From contig NZ_JASATX010000001.1 in assembly GCF_029952955.1 (NCBI RefSeq), positions 744,001 through 808,000 of the forward strand: a stretch of 64,000 nt of DNA, read 5' to 3'. Below the pieces are notes generated by a model. The model was not told the DNA's origin, did no database searches, and saw only the letters and a program-made list of their open reading frames with translations. Made by a program: the position numbers and the translations under genes. Every line of letters begins with the position of its first letter. Position 1 is the stretch's first letter. Shown here one piece after another: positions 9,007 to 17,932 of this stretch. The DNA comes from Ruicaihuangia caeni (lineage in GTDB: Bacteria; Actinomycetota; Actinomycetes; Actinomycetales; Microbacteriaceae).

Positions 9007-10950
9007 ATGACCCTTCTCGAGACCATCAACGGTCCTCGTGATCTCGACGGACTCTCTCCCGCGCAGCTCACACAGCTCGCGGGAGAGATCCGCCGGTTCC
9101 TCGTCGCCGAGGTGTCCAAGACCGGGGGACACCTCGGCCCGAACCTCGGCGTCGTGGAACTGACGATCGCCATCCATCGCGTGTTCCACTCCCCGGATGA
9201 CGCCATCGTCTTCGACACCGGCCACCAGAGCTACGTGCACAAGCTGCTCACGGGCCGTCAGGACTTCAGCAGACTGCGGCAGGCAGGCGGACTGGCCGGC
9301 TACCCGCAGCGCTCAGAGTCGGAGCACGACATCGTCGAGAGCTCCCACGCGTCGAGCTCGCTGAGCTGGGCCGACGGCATCTCTCGCGCCTACGAGATGA
9401 CCGGGCAGGACGGCCGCTGGGTCGTCGCCGTCGTCGGCGACGGTGCGCTCACCGGCGGCATGACGTGGGAGGCGCTCAACAACATCAGCGACGACAACAG
9501 CCGCAATCTCGTCATCGTCGTCAATGACAACGGCCGTTCGTATGCGCCCACCATCGGCGGGATCGGCAGGTTCCTCTCCAGCGTGCGCACACAGCCCACG
9601 TACCGCGAGCTGCACCTGAAGTCCGAGCGGCTCGTCGCGAAGCTCGGAAAGCCCGCTCGCGCGCTCTACCGAGGCATCCGCGGCGGCACGCACGGCTTCC
9701 TCGCGCGATTCACCAACAACAAGGCGCTCTACTCCAACCTCGACATCAAGTACATCGGTCCCGTCGATGGGCATGACCTCCGCGCGATGCAGGAGGCGCT
9801 CCGGCAAGCGCGCAACTATCGCGCACCGGTCATCGTGCACGCGATCACGCAGAAGGGCAGGGGCTACGAGCCGGCTCTCGCCGACGCCGCCGACCAGTTC
9901 CACGCTGTCGGTCAGATCGATCCGATCACGGGCGAGCCGGTCGAGCAGGCGAGCAACCCGTCGTGGACCTCGGTGTTCGCCGATGAGGTGCTGGCCCTCG
10001 CCGAACGGAACCCGCGCATCGTGGGCATCACCGCGGCGATGCTCCGGCCGACGGGCCTCCACAAATTCGCCGCCCGGTTCCCCGACCGAGTGTTCGATGT
10101 GGGCATCGCAGAGCAGCACGCCGTGACGTCGGCCGCCGGGTTGGCGTTCGGCGGGCTCCATCCGATCGTCGCCATGTACTCGACCTTCGCCAACAGGGCC
10201 TTGGACCAGGTGCTCATGGATGTCGCGCTGCACCGCGCGGGAGTCACATTCGTGCTCGACCGCGCCGGTGTCACGGGGCCCGACGGGCCGAGCCATCACG
10301 GCATCTGGGATCTCGCCCTGCTGCAGGTCGTTCCCGGCATCCGGATCGCGGCGCCGAGAGATGCCGAACAGCTTCGTGAGCAGCTGCGCGAAGCCGTCGC
10401 CATCGATGATGGTCCGACCGTGGTGCGCTTCTCCAAGGGCAGCGTCGGCGGCGAGAGCTCGGCCGAGCGTCGTACGCACGACGGGGTCGATGTGCTCCGT
10501 GAGGCGAGCCAGAAGGACGTGCTCATCGTCGCGATCGGCCCGATGGCTGCGCTGGCGATGGATGTCGCGCAACGCGTCGCGGCGCAGGGGATCGGTGTCA
10601 CGGTGCTCGACCCGCGCTGGGTCGTGCCGGTACCCAAGAGTGTGATCGAGTTCGCTCGTGAGCACCGCCTGCTCGTATCGATCGAAGACGGCATTCGAGT
10701 CGGGGGCGTGGGCACTCGCATCCGTCAAGATCTCCGCGCCGCCGGCGTCGACACAGCCGTGGACGAGCTCGGTCTGCCCGACGAGTTCATCGAGCACGCC
10801 TCGCGCGAGGAGATCCTCGAGCGGGCTGGCCTCACCGCGCAGCGCATCTCACGCGATATCGTCGCGCAGGTGCTCGGCACCAAGGTGCCGTTCGCGCGGC
10901 CGCTCCCGCCGGTGATCGTCGAACCGGTGCAGCAGCACCAGCATGACTGA
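9007..10950 (+). CDS. dxs: 1-deoxy-D-xylulose-5-phosphate synthase
   Basis: A thiamine-diphosphate enzyme (647 aa) condensing pyruvate and glyceraldehyde 3-phosphate, the first step of the MEP isoprenoid pathway. The N-terminal domain has FDTGHQSYVHKLLTG and the TPP motif GDGALTGG followed by EALNN. The central transketolase-like domain has DVGIAEQHAVTSAAGLA with the catalytic Glu, then DRAGVTGPDGPSHHG. The ATG at 9007 gives the family N terminus (LLETINGPRDLDGLS); the frame extends upstream only into acnA. It is convergent with the beta-oxidation genes, with a hairpin between. Confidence 0.96.
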   Translation: MTLLETINGPRDLDGLSPAQLTQLAGEIRRFLVAEVSKTGGHLGPNLGVVELTIAIHRVFHSPDDAIVFDTGHQSYVHKLLTGRQDFSRLRQAGGLAGYPQRSESEHDIVESSHASSSLSWADGISRAYEMTGQDGRWVVAVVGDGALTGGMTWEALNNISDDNSRNLVIVVNDNGRSYAPTIGGIGRFLSSVRTQPTYRELHLKSERLVAKLGKPARALYRGIRGGTHGFLARFTNNKALYSNLDIKYIGPVDGHDLRAMQEALRQARNYRAPVIVHAITQKGRGYEPALADAADQFHAVGQIDPITGEPVEQASNPSWTSVFADEVLALAERNPRIVGITAAMLRPTGLHKFAARFPDRVFDVGIAEQHAVTSAAGLAFGGLHPIVAMYSTFANRALDQVLMDVALHRAGVTFVLDRAGVTGPDGPSHHGIWDLALLQVVPGIRIAAPRDAEQLREQLREAVAIDDGPTVVRFSKGSVGGESSAERRTHDGVDVLREASQKDVLIVAIGPMAALAMDVAQRVAAQGIGVTVLDPRWVVPVPKSVIEFAREHRLLVSIEDGIRVGGVGTRIRQDLRAAGVDTAVDELGLPDEFIEHASREEILERAGLTAQRISRDIVAQVLGTKVPFARPLPPVIVEPVQQHQHD

Positions 10951-10956
10951 CAACGC

Positions 10957-10973
10957 CCGGCGGGAGCCGCCGG
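10957..10973. terminator. Hairpin between convergent dxs and fadJ-like genes
   Basis: CCGGCGG (10957-10963) and CCGCCGG (10967-10973) form a 7-bp GC stem with a 3-base loop in the 24-bp space between two convergent stop codons. It probably stops transcription from both sides. Confidence 0.5.
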
Positions 10974-10974
10974 C

Positions 10975-13128
10975 TCAGTCGGCGTTATCGTCTCCCGCCA
11001 CCCCGCGGATCGGCGGGTGGTGGAAGGTGTCGCCGAACGCGCGTTGCGAAGCACCGACACGGTCGAGGTAGGGAGTCGCGCCACCCATCTGGAACGGCCA
11101 ACCGGCGCCGAGCAGCAGGCACAAGTCGATGTCCTCGACCGCCGAAACGACCTTGTCGTCGACCATGCGCTTGATCTCGTCGGCGAGGCCGTCTTCGATG
11201 CGTCTGCGCAATTCGTCAGCCGACATGGCGCTCTTGCCGCCCGAGACGATCTTGCGGGCTGCCTTGTCGATGCCCTTGATCCTGCCCTTCGAATCGCGTT
11301 CGAAGATCCGACCGTGCTCCGCTAGCCTGTGCAGGTTCTCGCTCTCGTAGAAGCGATCAGGGAACGCAGCGTGGTGGGTGTCGAGTACATGCGCGCCGAC
11401 CTTCAGCCCGACGAGTTCCAGCAGCTCGAACGCTGTCATGGGCAGCCCGAACGGCGCGACTGCCTCGTCGACGGTCTCGAACGGTGTGCCGGTATCGACC
11501 GCATGCATGGCCTCGCCGAGCAGTTTGGCGAGCAACCGGTTCACCACGAACCCCGGCGTGTCGGCGGTGATCACAGCGGTCTTCTTCAAGGACTTGGCCG
11601 CGGCCATGGCCGTCGCGAGCACGGCGTCATCGGTCTGAGGAGTCTTCACGACTTCGATCAGGGGCATCACGGCCACCGGATTGAAGAAGTGGAACCCGAC
11701 AAGGCGCTCCGGGTGCTTGAGCTTGGTGCCGATCTGCTCGACCGAGAGCGATGACGTATTCGTAGCGAGTACGGCCTCCGGCGAGAGGAACGGCTCGACC
11801 TGCTCGAACACTGCCTGCTTCACTTCGAGCTCTTCGAAGACAGCCTCGATCACCCAGTCGCAGTCAGCGAAGTCGGCCTTGTTCACCGTGCCGGTGATCA
11901 GCGCCTCGAGGCGGTTCAGCTCATCGGGGTTGATCTTGCCCTTCTCCCGGAGTTCAGCGAGCTCGCCCTTGATCCGCTCCACGGCCTGGTCGACGCGTTG
12001 CTGGTCGAGGTCGGTGATCACCACCGGAACCTGCATGCGGCGGAGGAAGAGCAGGGCGAACTGACTCGCCATGAGGCCCGCTCCGATGATCCCGATCTTG
12101 GTGACGGGACGCGCGATCGCGGGATCGGGAGCGCCGGCCGGGCGCTTGGCACGCTTCTGCACGAGATTGAACGCGTAGATGCTCGCGCGGAACTGGTCGC
12201 TCGCGATGAGCTCGGCAAGAGCCTCGTCCTCCGCGGCGAAGCCGGTCGCCTTGTCGCTGTTCTTCGCCGCTTTCATCAACTCGAGGGCCTTGTACGGCGC
12301 CTTCGCTACGGTGCCGATGCGCGATTCGAGGGTCTTGCGCGCGATGGAGATCGCGGCATCCCATTTCACGGTGCGCTCGACCATGCCTGGCTCGTTGGGG
12401 CGCTTCACCTTGAGCTCGCCCGAGAGCACCCGGTCGGCCCAGGCGATCGAATCCTCGAGGAAGGTCGCCGGAGGGAACATCGCATCGGCAATGCCGAGTT
12501 CGAGTGCTTGGGGACCGCGAAGAAGCCGGTTGTTCTTCAAAGGGTTCTCGACCACGACCTTCAGCGCGTTCTCGATACCGATGAGATTCGGCAGCAACCA
12601 CGCCCCGCCCCAGCCGGGAATGAGGCCGATGAAGACCTCGGGCTGCCCGACCGCAGGAGCGCTGCTGTCGATGGTGCGGTAGTCGGCGTTCAGTGCGATC
12701 TCGAGTCCGCCGCCGAGGGCGAGACCGTTGATGAAGGCGAACGATGGAACTCCCAGCTCGCTGAGGCGACCGAACGTGGCGTGGCCGAGCCGCGCCATCT
12801 GGCGCCCGGTCTCCAGATCGGGAATCTCCTGCACCTTCGAAAGGTCGGCGCCCGCCGCGAGGATGTACGGCTTGCCGGTCAGGGCCACCCCGTGGATCTC
12901 GCCGGCGTCGGCGCGCTCCCTGAGGGTGTCGAGCACCGAGGCGAGCTCGAAGAGGGTCGCGGGCCCCAGTGTGTTCGGCCGTGTGTGGTCGCGTCCGTTG
13001 TCGAGCGTGATGAGCGCGAGTGTCTTTCCGCTCGCCAGCGCCACATCGCGAACGAACGAGTGAGTCACGACCTCGTCCTCACCGAGGCCCGAGAGCCGGT
13101 CGTACTCAGCGGTCATGGTCTGCGTCAT
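10975..13128 (-). CDS. fadJ: Multifunctional fatty-acid oxidation protein: enoyl-CoA hydratase plus 3-hydroxyacyl-CoA dehydrogenase
   Basis: A 717-residue FadB/FadJ-like alpha subunit that catalyses hydration of enoyl-CoA and NAD-dependent oxidation of 3-hydroxyacyl-CoA. The N-terminal crotonase domain (about 20-290) shows GKPYILAAGADLS and INGLALGGGLEIALNAD, which form the oxyanion hole. A Rossmann domain begins near residue 340 (IGIIGAGLMASQFA) with the dehydrogenase signature VGFHFFNPVAVMPLIEVV and TPGFVVNRLL. The ATG at 13128 overlaps the thiolase stop codon (ATGA), so the pair is coupled as in other beta-oxidation operons. An upstream frame extension is inside fadA and is rejected. Confidence 0.92.
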   Translation of the reverse strand: MTQTMTAEYDRLSGLGEDEVVTHSFVRDVALASGKTLALITLDNGRDHTRPNTLGPATLFELASVLDTLRERADAGEIHGVALTGKPYILAAGADLSKVQEIPDLETGRQMARLGHATFGRLSELGVPSFAFINGLALGGGLEIALNADYRTIDSSAPAVGQPEVFIGLIPGWGGAWLLPNLIGIENALKVVVENPLKNNRLLRGPQALELGIADAMFPPATFLEDSIAWADRVLSGELKVKRPNEPGMVERTVKWDAAISIARKTLESRIGTVAKAPYKALELMKAAKNSDKATGFAAEDEALAELIASDQFRASIYAFNLVQKRAKRPAGAPDPAIARPVTKIGIIGAGLMASQFALLFLRRMQVPVVITDLDQQRVDQAVERIKGELAELREKGKINPDELNRLEALITGTVNKADFADCDWVIEAVFEELEVKQAVFEQVEPFLSPEAVLATNTSSLSVEQIGTKLKHPERLVGFHFFNPVAVMPLIEVVKTPQTDDAVLATAMAAAKSLKKTAVITADTPGFVVNRLLAKLLGEAMHAVDTGTPFETVDEAVAPFGLPMTAFELLELVGLKVGAHVLDTHHAAFPDRFYESENLHRLAEHGRIFERDSKGRIKGIDKAARKIVSGGKSAMSADELRRRIEDGLADEIKRMVDDKVVSAVEDIDLCLLLGAGWPFQMGGATPYLDRVGASQRAFGDTFHHPPIRGVAGDDNAD

Positions 13129-14327
13129 CGCTTCTTCCGTCCGTTGTAGTGGGGGTTCTCCCAGATCACCGTGCCGCCCTGCCCAAGGCCCACACACATC
13201 GCTGTGAGGCCGTAGCGCACGTCGGGGCGCTCCTCGAACTGACGCGCCAACTGGATCATGAGGCGCACGCCCGAGGAGGCGAGCGGATGTCCGACCGCGA
13301 TCGCGCCACCCCACGGGTTGACGCGTGCGTCATCATCGTCGAGACCGAAGTGATCGAGGAAGGCGAGAACTTGCACGGCGAACGCCTCGTTGAGCTCGAA
13401 CAGCCCGATGTCGTCGATCGAGAGACCCGCCTTGCGCAGCGCCTTCTCCGTGCTCGGCACCGGCCCCAAACCCATGATCTCGGGGTCCACACCCGCGAAG
13501 GCGAAGCTCACCATGCGCATCTTCGCGGCCAGGCCGAGCTCTCGCGCCGCCTCCGAGCTGGCGATGAGCGACACGGTCGCGCCGTCATTGAGCCCCGAGG
13601 CGTTGCCTGCCGTGACGCGGCCGTGCGGCCGGAACGGGGTACGAAGGTCCCCGAGGCCTTCAAGGGTCGTCTCAGGTCGCATGGCCTCGTCGCGCGTCGC
13701 GAGCCCCCATCCCTCTGAGGTGCGGATGGCGACGGGGACCAGGTCGGGCTGGATCTTGCCGGCGTCGTACGCCGCTGCGGTCTTGTGCTGGCTCGCTGCC
13801 GCGTAGCGGTCGGCCCGTTCCTTCGTGAGGTGCGGATAGCGGTCATGGATGCGCTCGGCGGTGACGCCCATGTTCAGCGCTTCAGGGCTCACCATTCGCT
13901 CGGCGACGAAGCGCGGGTTCGGGTCTGCGCCGCTGCCCATCGGGTGGTGCCCCATATGCTCCACCCCGCCCGCGATCGCGATGTCGTAGGCGCCGAACGA
14001 GATTCCTCCGGCCACCGCAGTCACTGCGGTCATGGCGCCCGCGCACATGCGATCGATCGCGTACCCCGGCACAGAGCGAGGCAGTCCAGCGAGGATCGCC
14101 GCACTGCGCCCGATGGTGAGGCCCTGATCGCCTTGTTGCGTCGTCGCCGCGATCGCGACCTCGTCAATGCGGTCCTTCGGCAACTGCGAGTTGCGCTCCA
14201 GCATGGCGATCATGGCTTTGACCACCAGGTCATCGGCACGCGTTTGCCAGTACATGCCCTTTTCGCCGGCCCTGCCGAAGGGCGTTCGCATCCCGTCTAC
14301 GAAGACGACATCGGTTCTCTCGGCCAC
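13125..14327 (-). CDS. fadA: Acetyl-CoA C-acyltransferase (3-ketoacyl-CoA thiolase)
   Basis: The beta-oxidation thiolase (400 aa) that cleaves 3-ketoacyl-CoA with CoA. Thiolase signatures are visible: IDRMCAGAMTAV with the nucleophilic Cys, NGSGLNDGA-type loop as AGNASGLNDGATV, GGAIAVGHPLASSGVR with the catalytic His, and AMCVGLGQGG with the second Cys. It starts with GTG at 14327, four bases after an AGGAGG Shine-Dalgarno sequence. It is the first gene of a two-gene operon with the FadJ-like subunit. Some paralogues are biosynthetic acetyl-CoA acetyltransferases, but the partner gene argues for degradation. Confidence 0.92.
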   Translation of the reverse strand: MAERTDVVFVDGMRTPFGRAGEKGMYWQTRADDLVVKAMIAMLERNSQLPKDRIDEVAIAATTQQGDQGLTIGRSAAILAGLPRSVPGYAIDRMCAGAMTAVTAVAGGISFGAYDIAIAGGVEHMGHHPMGSGADPNPRFVAERMVSPEALNMGVTAERIHDRYPHLTKERADRYAAASQHKTAAAYDAGKIQPDLVPVAIRTSEGWGLATRDEAMRPETTLEGLGDLRTPFRPHGRVTAGNASGLNDGATVSLIASSEAARELGLAAKMRMVSFAFAGVDPEIMGLGPVPSTEKALRKAGLSIDDIGLFELNEAFAVQVLAFLDHFGLDDDDARVNPWGGAIAVGHPLASSGVRLMIQLARQFEERPDVRYGLTAMCVGLGQGGTVIWENPHYNGRKKR

Positions 14328-14355
14328 TTTGCCTCCTGCATCAGTCGATCTGCCG

Positions 14356-14361
14356 ATTGTA
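14356..14361 (-). promoter_or_regulatory. -10 box of the fadA-fadJ operon
   Basis: On the minus strand TACAAT lies about 28 bases before the fadA GTG, leaving room for the AGGAGG ribosome-binding site. No -35 element is clear. Confidence 0.4.
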
Positions 14362-14399
14362 GAGAACGCGTATGACCCGCCAGCATCCGTTGCCGGAAC

Positions 14400-15614
14400 C
14401 TACGACGCGTCGCTCTCTGCGTCCTCGGCGCCTTGGTTCGCTTCAACAAAGGCTGTGAAGATCGCCTCGTGGGTGGCTGCGACCTGCCAGGGCCTCGCGT
14501 CCAATACTGCGAGAGCCGACGCGATCGCCTCCGCTGTCAGGGGCTCCGGCGGTTGCCATGCCAAGCGCCGCAGCGTCTCGGGGGTGAGGAGGTTCTCGAG
14601 CGGCAGCCCGAGGGCTTCGGCGATCTCGGTGAGGCGGTTCCGCGCCCGTTTCAGACGCCGGTCCGCCTCAGGGTTGCGATCGCTCCAGGCACGCGGCGGA
14701 GGCAGCGAATCGCCATTGGCGCGCTGCGCCGGAAGCTCCTGCGTCTGAAGACCCGCCTGCACGGCTTCCCACCACCGATCGAGCTGGCTGCGACTCGCTC
14801 GGCCGGAGAACTCCTTGAGCGCGGCGAGTTCCTGCCGAGTCTTCGGCAGCGCGCGTGCGACAGCGACGATCGATGCGTCGGGTACGAGGCGACCCGGCGC
14901 GATATCGATCTCTCGCGCGTACTCGTCGCGCGCTGTCCAGAGGGAGCGGGCGACGGCCAGGTTCCGTGGCGACCGGACGGCGTGCACTCCCGACAGCCTG
15001 CGCCAAGGCTCGGCGCGTTGCGTGCGAAGATCACGCGCGAGCGTCGACGCGAACTCCTGGTCGGCGATTCCTCGCTTGCGCTGCTCGGTCAGCAGCTTCT
15101 CCAGTTCGTCGCGGAGGTCGAGGAGCAGTTCGACGTCGAGCGCCGCGTACTCGAGCCAGGGCTGCGGCAGAGGGCGAGTCGACCAGTCGGCGGCCGAGTG
15201 CTCCTTCTTGAGGTGGATGCCGAGCAACTGCTCGACGACGGTGGCGAGGCCGACCCGCGGCATCCCGAGCAGACGCGCCGCGAGCTCAGTGTCGAAGAGG
15301 CGCTGCGGGTCGATGCCGACCTCACGCAGGCACGGCAGATCTTGCGTGGCGGCGTGCAGCACCCATTCCTCGCCGGCCAGCAGGCGGTTGAGCTCCGAGA
15401 AGTCGCCGATGGCCGGTGGATCGAACAAGAACGTGCCTGCATCCCGCCGGTACAGCTGGATCAGATATGCCCTCTGCGAGTACTTGAAACCGGAAGCCCG
15501 CTCCGCATCGATCGCGACGGGACCCGTAGCGGCGACGATGCGTTCGAGCGCGGCGCGGTACCCGTCCTCGGTGTCGATCACCAAGTAAGGCCGCGCGTGC
15601 GGCTCAGCGTTCAC
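14400..15614 (-). CDS. rnd: Ribonuclease D-family 3'-5' exoribonuclease with HRDC domain
   Basis: A 404-residue DEDDy exonuclease likely to trim tRNA and other structured RNA 3' ends. Acidic motifs are AIDAERASGFKYSQ (Exo I, Asp and Glu), LHAATQDLPCL (Exo II) and YAALDVELLLDL (Exo III, Tyr and Asp). An HRDC domain follows at about residues 215-295, then a basic C-terminal region. The start is GTG at 15614, overlapping the end of the DUF3000 gene by 11 bases, so the two are cotranscribed. It is slightly longer than E. coli RNase D (375 aa), as usual in actinobacteria. Confidence 0.92.
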   Translation of the reverse strand: MNAEPHARPYLVIDTEDGYRAALERIVAATGPVAIDAERASGFKYSQRAYLIQLYRRDAGTFLFDPPAIGDFSELNRLLAGEEWVLHAATQDLPCLREVGIDPQRLFDTELAARLLGMPRVGLATVVEQLLGIHLKKEHSAADWSTRPLPQPWLEYAALDVELLLDLRDELEKLLTEQRKRGIADQEFASTLARDLRTQRAEPWRRLSGVHAVRSPRNLAVARSLWTARDEYAREIDIAPGRLVPDASIVAVARALPKTRQELAALKEFSGRASRSQLDRWWEAVQAGLQTQELPAQRANGDSLPPPRAWSDRNPEADRRLKRARNRLTEIAEALGLPLENLLTPETLRRLAWQPPEPLTAEAIASALAVLDARPWQVAATHEAIFTAFVEANQGAEDAESDAS

Positions 15615-16200
15615 CGCGGTTCATCCGGCGTGCTGCCAACAGGCTGACTCCATCTCCGTCACCGGGAGGGAGCCCGGCGAGCATGCACAACAACTCGCAC
15701 CAGCCTTCCACATGTGCGGTGAGCTCATGGTCCATAGGCGACCAGGATGCGCGCAATTCGATCATCGCGCCGCTGCCCTCTCCAGCCAGCTCCCCATAGC
15801 CGGTCGACAGCGTCTTCGTGGCAGTGCCGGATGCCGAGTGGTAGCGGGCATGGCGTGAGTCGAGCGCGTCGACGAGCCATGACCATGTGACGTCGGCGGT
15901 CAGCGGGTCGAGCGCGATCTCGAGCTCAAGAGGCGCCTGAGCGAAGCACACTACCCGGAATGGGCTTCCCCAGGCCTCGGGCTCGTCCGGGTCGTACAGG
16001 AGCACGAACCGGCCCGTGCCGAGATCCTCCACGCCGTGTGCGGCGATGTCGGCGGCGAGGGCCGTGGAATACGGCGCGAGCCTGGGTGGCGAGGGGATCT
16101 CGCCGATCGTCACCTCGCTGCGCACCGACACCGCGCGAACCGCGTCGAGCGCTGCGCGGAACTCGTCCGGCAGTGGCGCTTCGGCGGGGGAGTCAGGCAC
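15604..16200 (-). CDS. DUF3000 domain-containing protein
   Basis: A 198-residue soluble protein of the actinobacterial DUF3000 family, function unknown. Conserved-looking blocks include APYSTALAADI, GRFVLLYDPDEPEAWGSPFRVVCFAQAPLE and ELRASWSPMDHELTAHVEGWCELLCMLAGLPP. It starts with GTG at 16200, seven bases after a TAGTCT -10 box, so it is probably leaderless. Its stop region overlaps the start of RNase D; linkage of DUF3000 with rnd is common in the phylum and may reflect an RNA-related role (inference only). Confidence 0.87.
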   Translation of the reverse strand: MPDSPAEAPLPDEFRAALDAVRAVSVRSEVTIGEIPSPPRLAPYSTALAADIAAHGVEDLGTGRFVLLYDPDEPEAWGSPFRVVCFAQAPLELEIALDPLTADVTWSWLVDALDSRHARYHSASGTATKTLSTGYGELAGEGSGAMIELRASWSPMDHELTAHVEGWCELLCMLAGLPPGDGDGVSLLAARRMNRGER

Positions 16201-16207
16201 GCTTTGC

Positions 16208-16213
16208 AGACTA
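16208..16213 (-). promoter_or_regulatory. Leaderless -10 box of the DUF3000-rnd operon
   Basis: On the minus strand TAGTCT is followed by seven bases and then the GTG start at 16200, with no Shine-Dalgarno sequence. Confidence 0.5.
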
Positions 16214-16282
16214 GGGTTGTCGACGGCGATTCGAGCAGAGACTCGCCGCCGTCAGCGCCGTGAGCACGAAGGGGGACGGCGA

Positions 16283-17497
16283 TTGGGGAGCGGTCGCAGC
16301 GCGAGCACCCGTGAACGGGGCAGCCGTCGGGTTCCTTCGGCCGCGTTGACCGCAGTCTCGATCTTCGCGGCGTCATTGCTCGCGGTTGGTTTGAGCATCC
16401 TCGGCGCGGCTGCGATCACCATGGCGCGAATGATCGTGCTGCCGCCGCAGCGACGGCGGGCCGATGTGCGAGTGCTCGGCGTGGATGCGGACGCGGGCAC
16501 GGTGCGGCTGTCGATCACACCGGATTCAGCGGTCGACGGCCAGTACAGCCTGTGGTTCGATGACGACCGCAGGCACGCCTTGGCCGGGCCGATCGTCGAG
16601 CGCGACGCGGATTCGGTGACGCGCTCCGTGTCTGCCGAGCACGGCCGGCTCCCACGGCCCGGAGACCTGGCCCGTCTCGGAGCGTGGGTGTACCGGCATC
16701 CGAGCGAATTGGGACTGCCCTTCGAAGAGCTCGCCGTAGCGACCGAGTTGGGGGAGGCGCCGGCGTGGTTGATCCCCGCGCCGCACGACGCGGGACGCTG
16801 GGTGATCCACGTGCACGGCCGCGGAGTGCAACGGCAGGAGTGCCTGCGCGCGGTGCCGGTCTTTCACGAGCACGGATACCACTCGCTGGTCGTCTCGTAT
16901 CGCAACGATGGTGAGGCTCCGCAGAGCCGGGACCATCGACTGCGGCTCGGCGCTGAGGAGTGGCTCGATGTCGACGCTGCACTGCGCCTTGCCATCGACC
17001 GAGGTGCCCGGAGCGTCGTCATCATGGGCTGGTCGATGGGCGGCGCGATCGCCCTTCAGACCGTGACCCGCTCACCCGCCGCTTCCTACGTGGATGGCCT
17101 TGTGCTCGAGTCTCCGGTGATCGATTGGGTCGACACCATTCGGCTGCAGGGCGATCTCGTGCGAATGCCCCGTCCAGTCACCACCGCCGCAGTGCGTCTG
17201 CTGACTTCGCCTCTCGCCCCGCGGCTCACGGGTGTCAGCGCACCGATCGACTTCGACTCACTCGACTTCGTGGCGCGGGCAGGGGAGCTCCGCACGCCGA
17301 CGTTGCTCCTGCACAGCGACGAGGACGGCTTCGTTCCACCAGCACCGTCACGGGCACTGGCCCGATCGCGCCCCGACCTCGTCACCTACCGTCGCTGGCG
17401 CACAGCCAGGCACACGCGGCTCTGGAACCTCGACCGAAACCGCTGGGAGCAGCAGGTCAGTGACTGGTTGCGGGGGCTGGAGTCCTCTTCTCAGTGA
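16283..17497 (+). CDS. Membrane-anchored alpha/beta hydrolase
   Basis: A 404-residue predicted serine hydrolase. A hydrophobic segment near residues 20-45 (SIFAASLLAVGLSILGAAAI) anchors it or acts as a signal, with the catalytic domain probably outside. The alpha/beta-hydrolase features are the HVHGRG oxyanion strand, the nucleophile elbow GWSMGG, a likely acid in LLLHSDEDGFVP and a likely His in RTARHTRLWN. TTG at 16283 is preferred because AGGGGG lies seven bases upstream and it keeps the membrane segment. The frame stays open upstream only as antisense to DUF3000. Its 3' end overlaps sufE by 41 bp tail to tail. The substrate is unknown. Confidence 0.8.
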   Translation: MGSGRSASTRERGSRRVPSAALTAVSIFAASLLAVGLSILGAAAITMARMIVLPPQRRRADVRVLGVDADAGTVRLSITPDSAVDGQYSLWFDDDRRHALAGPIVERDADSVTRSVSAEHGRLPRPGDLARLGAWVYRHPSELGLPFEELAVATELGEAPAWLIPAPHDAGRWVIHVHGRGVQRQECLRAVPVFHEHGYHSLVVSYRNDGEAPQSRDHRLRLGAEEWLDVDAALRLAIDRGARSVVIMGWSMGGAIALQTVTRSPAASYVDGLVLESPVIDWVDTIRLQGDLVRMPRPVTTAAVRLLTSPLAPRLTGVSAPIDFDSLDFVARAGELRTPTLLLHSDEDGFVPPAPSRALARSRPDLVTYRRWRTARHTRLWNLDRNRWEQQVSDWLRGLESSSQ

Positions 17498-17906
17498 CCT
17501 GACGCTTGATGCGACCGAGCATCGCGACCATGCCGCGCATGCGAAGGGGACTCACCACGCGCGTCAGGCCGAGATCGAGCGGGAAGTCGTCAGGCACGGC
17601 CAGCACCTCGTCGGCGCTGAGTCCATCGAGACCCTGCGCGAGGATCGATGCGAACCCGCGGGTCGTGGGCGCCTCGGCCGGGGCGGTCGCGTGCACGTGC
17701 ACATCACCCGACGTCACCTCGACGAAGATGTACACCGGTGATTGGCACTCCACGACGCGCTCGAAGAGGTCAGGGTGGTCGCGGTAGCGCTCCGGCAATT
17801 CGGGAAGCTCGTTCGAGAACTCGAGAAGCAATTGCAACCGGTCGCGCTCTTCGAGCGCGTGGAAGTCGCCTCGGATCGTTTCGAGAGCATCAGGCAAGGC
17901 GGTCAT
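17457..17906 (-). CDS. sufE: SufE family protein
   Basis: A 149-residue SufE-like sulfur acceptor, which takes persulfide from a cysteine desulfurase (SufS) and hands it to Fe-S cluster assembly. The active-site Cys54 sits in VVECQSPVYIFVE, the usual SufE loop context. It lies 26 bases after a rhodanese gene on the same strand, a sulfur-transfer pair that is recurrent in actinobacteria. The C-terminal 13 codons are antisense to the hydrolase gene. Confidence 0.9.
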   Translation of the reverse strand: MTALPDALETIRGDFHALEERDRLQLLLEFSNELPELPERYRDHPDLFERVVECQSPVYIFVEVTSGDVHVHATAPAEAPTTRGFASILAQGLDGLSADEVLAVPDDFPLDLGLTRVVSPLRMRGMVAMLGRIKRQVTEKRTPAPATSH

Positions 17907-17932
17907 GACCCGCCCAGCCTAACGTTCCCGGC

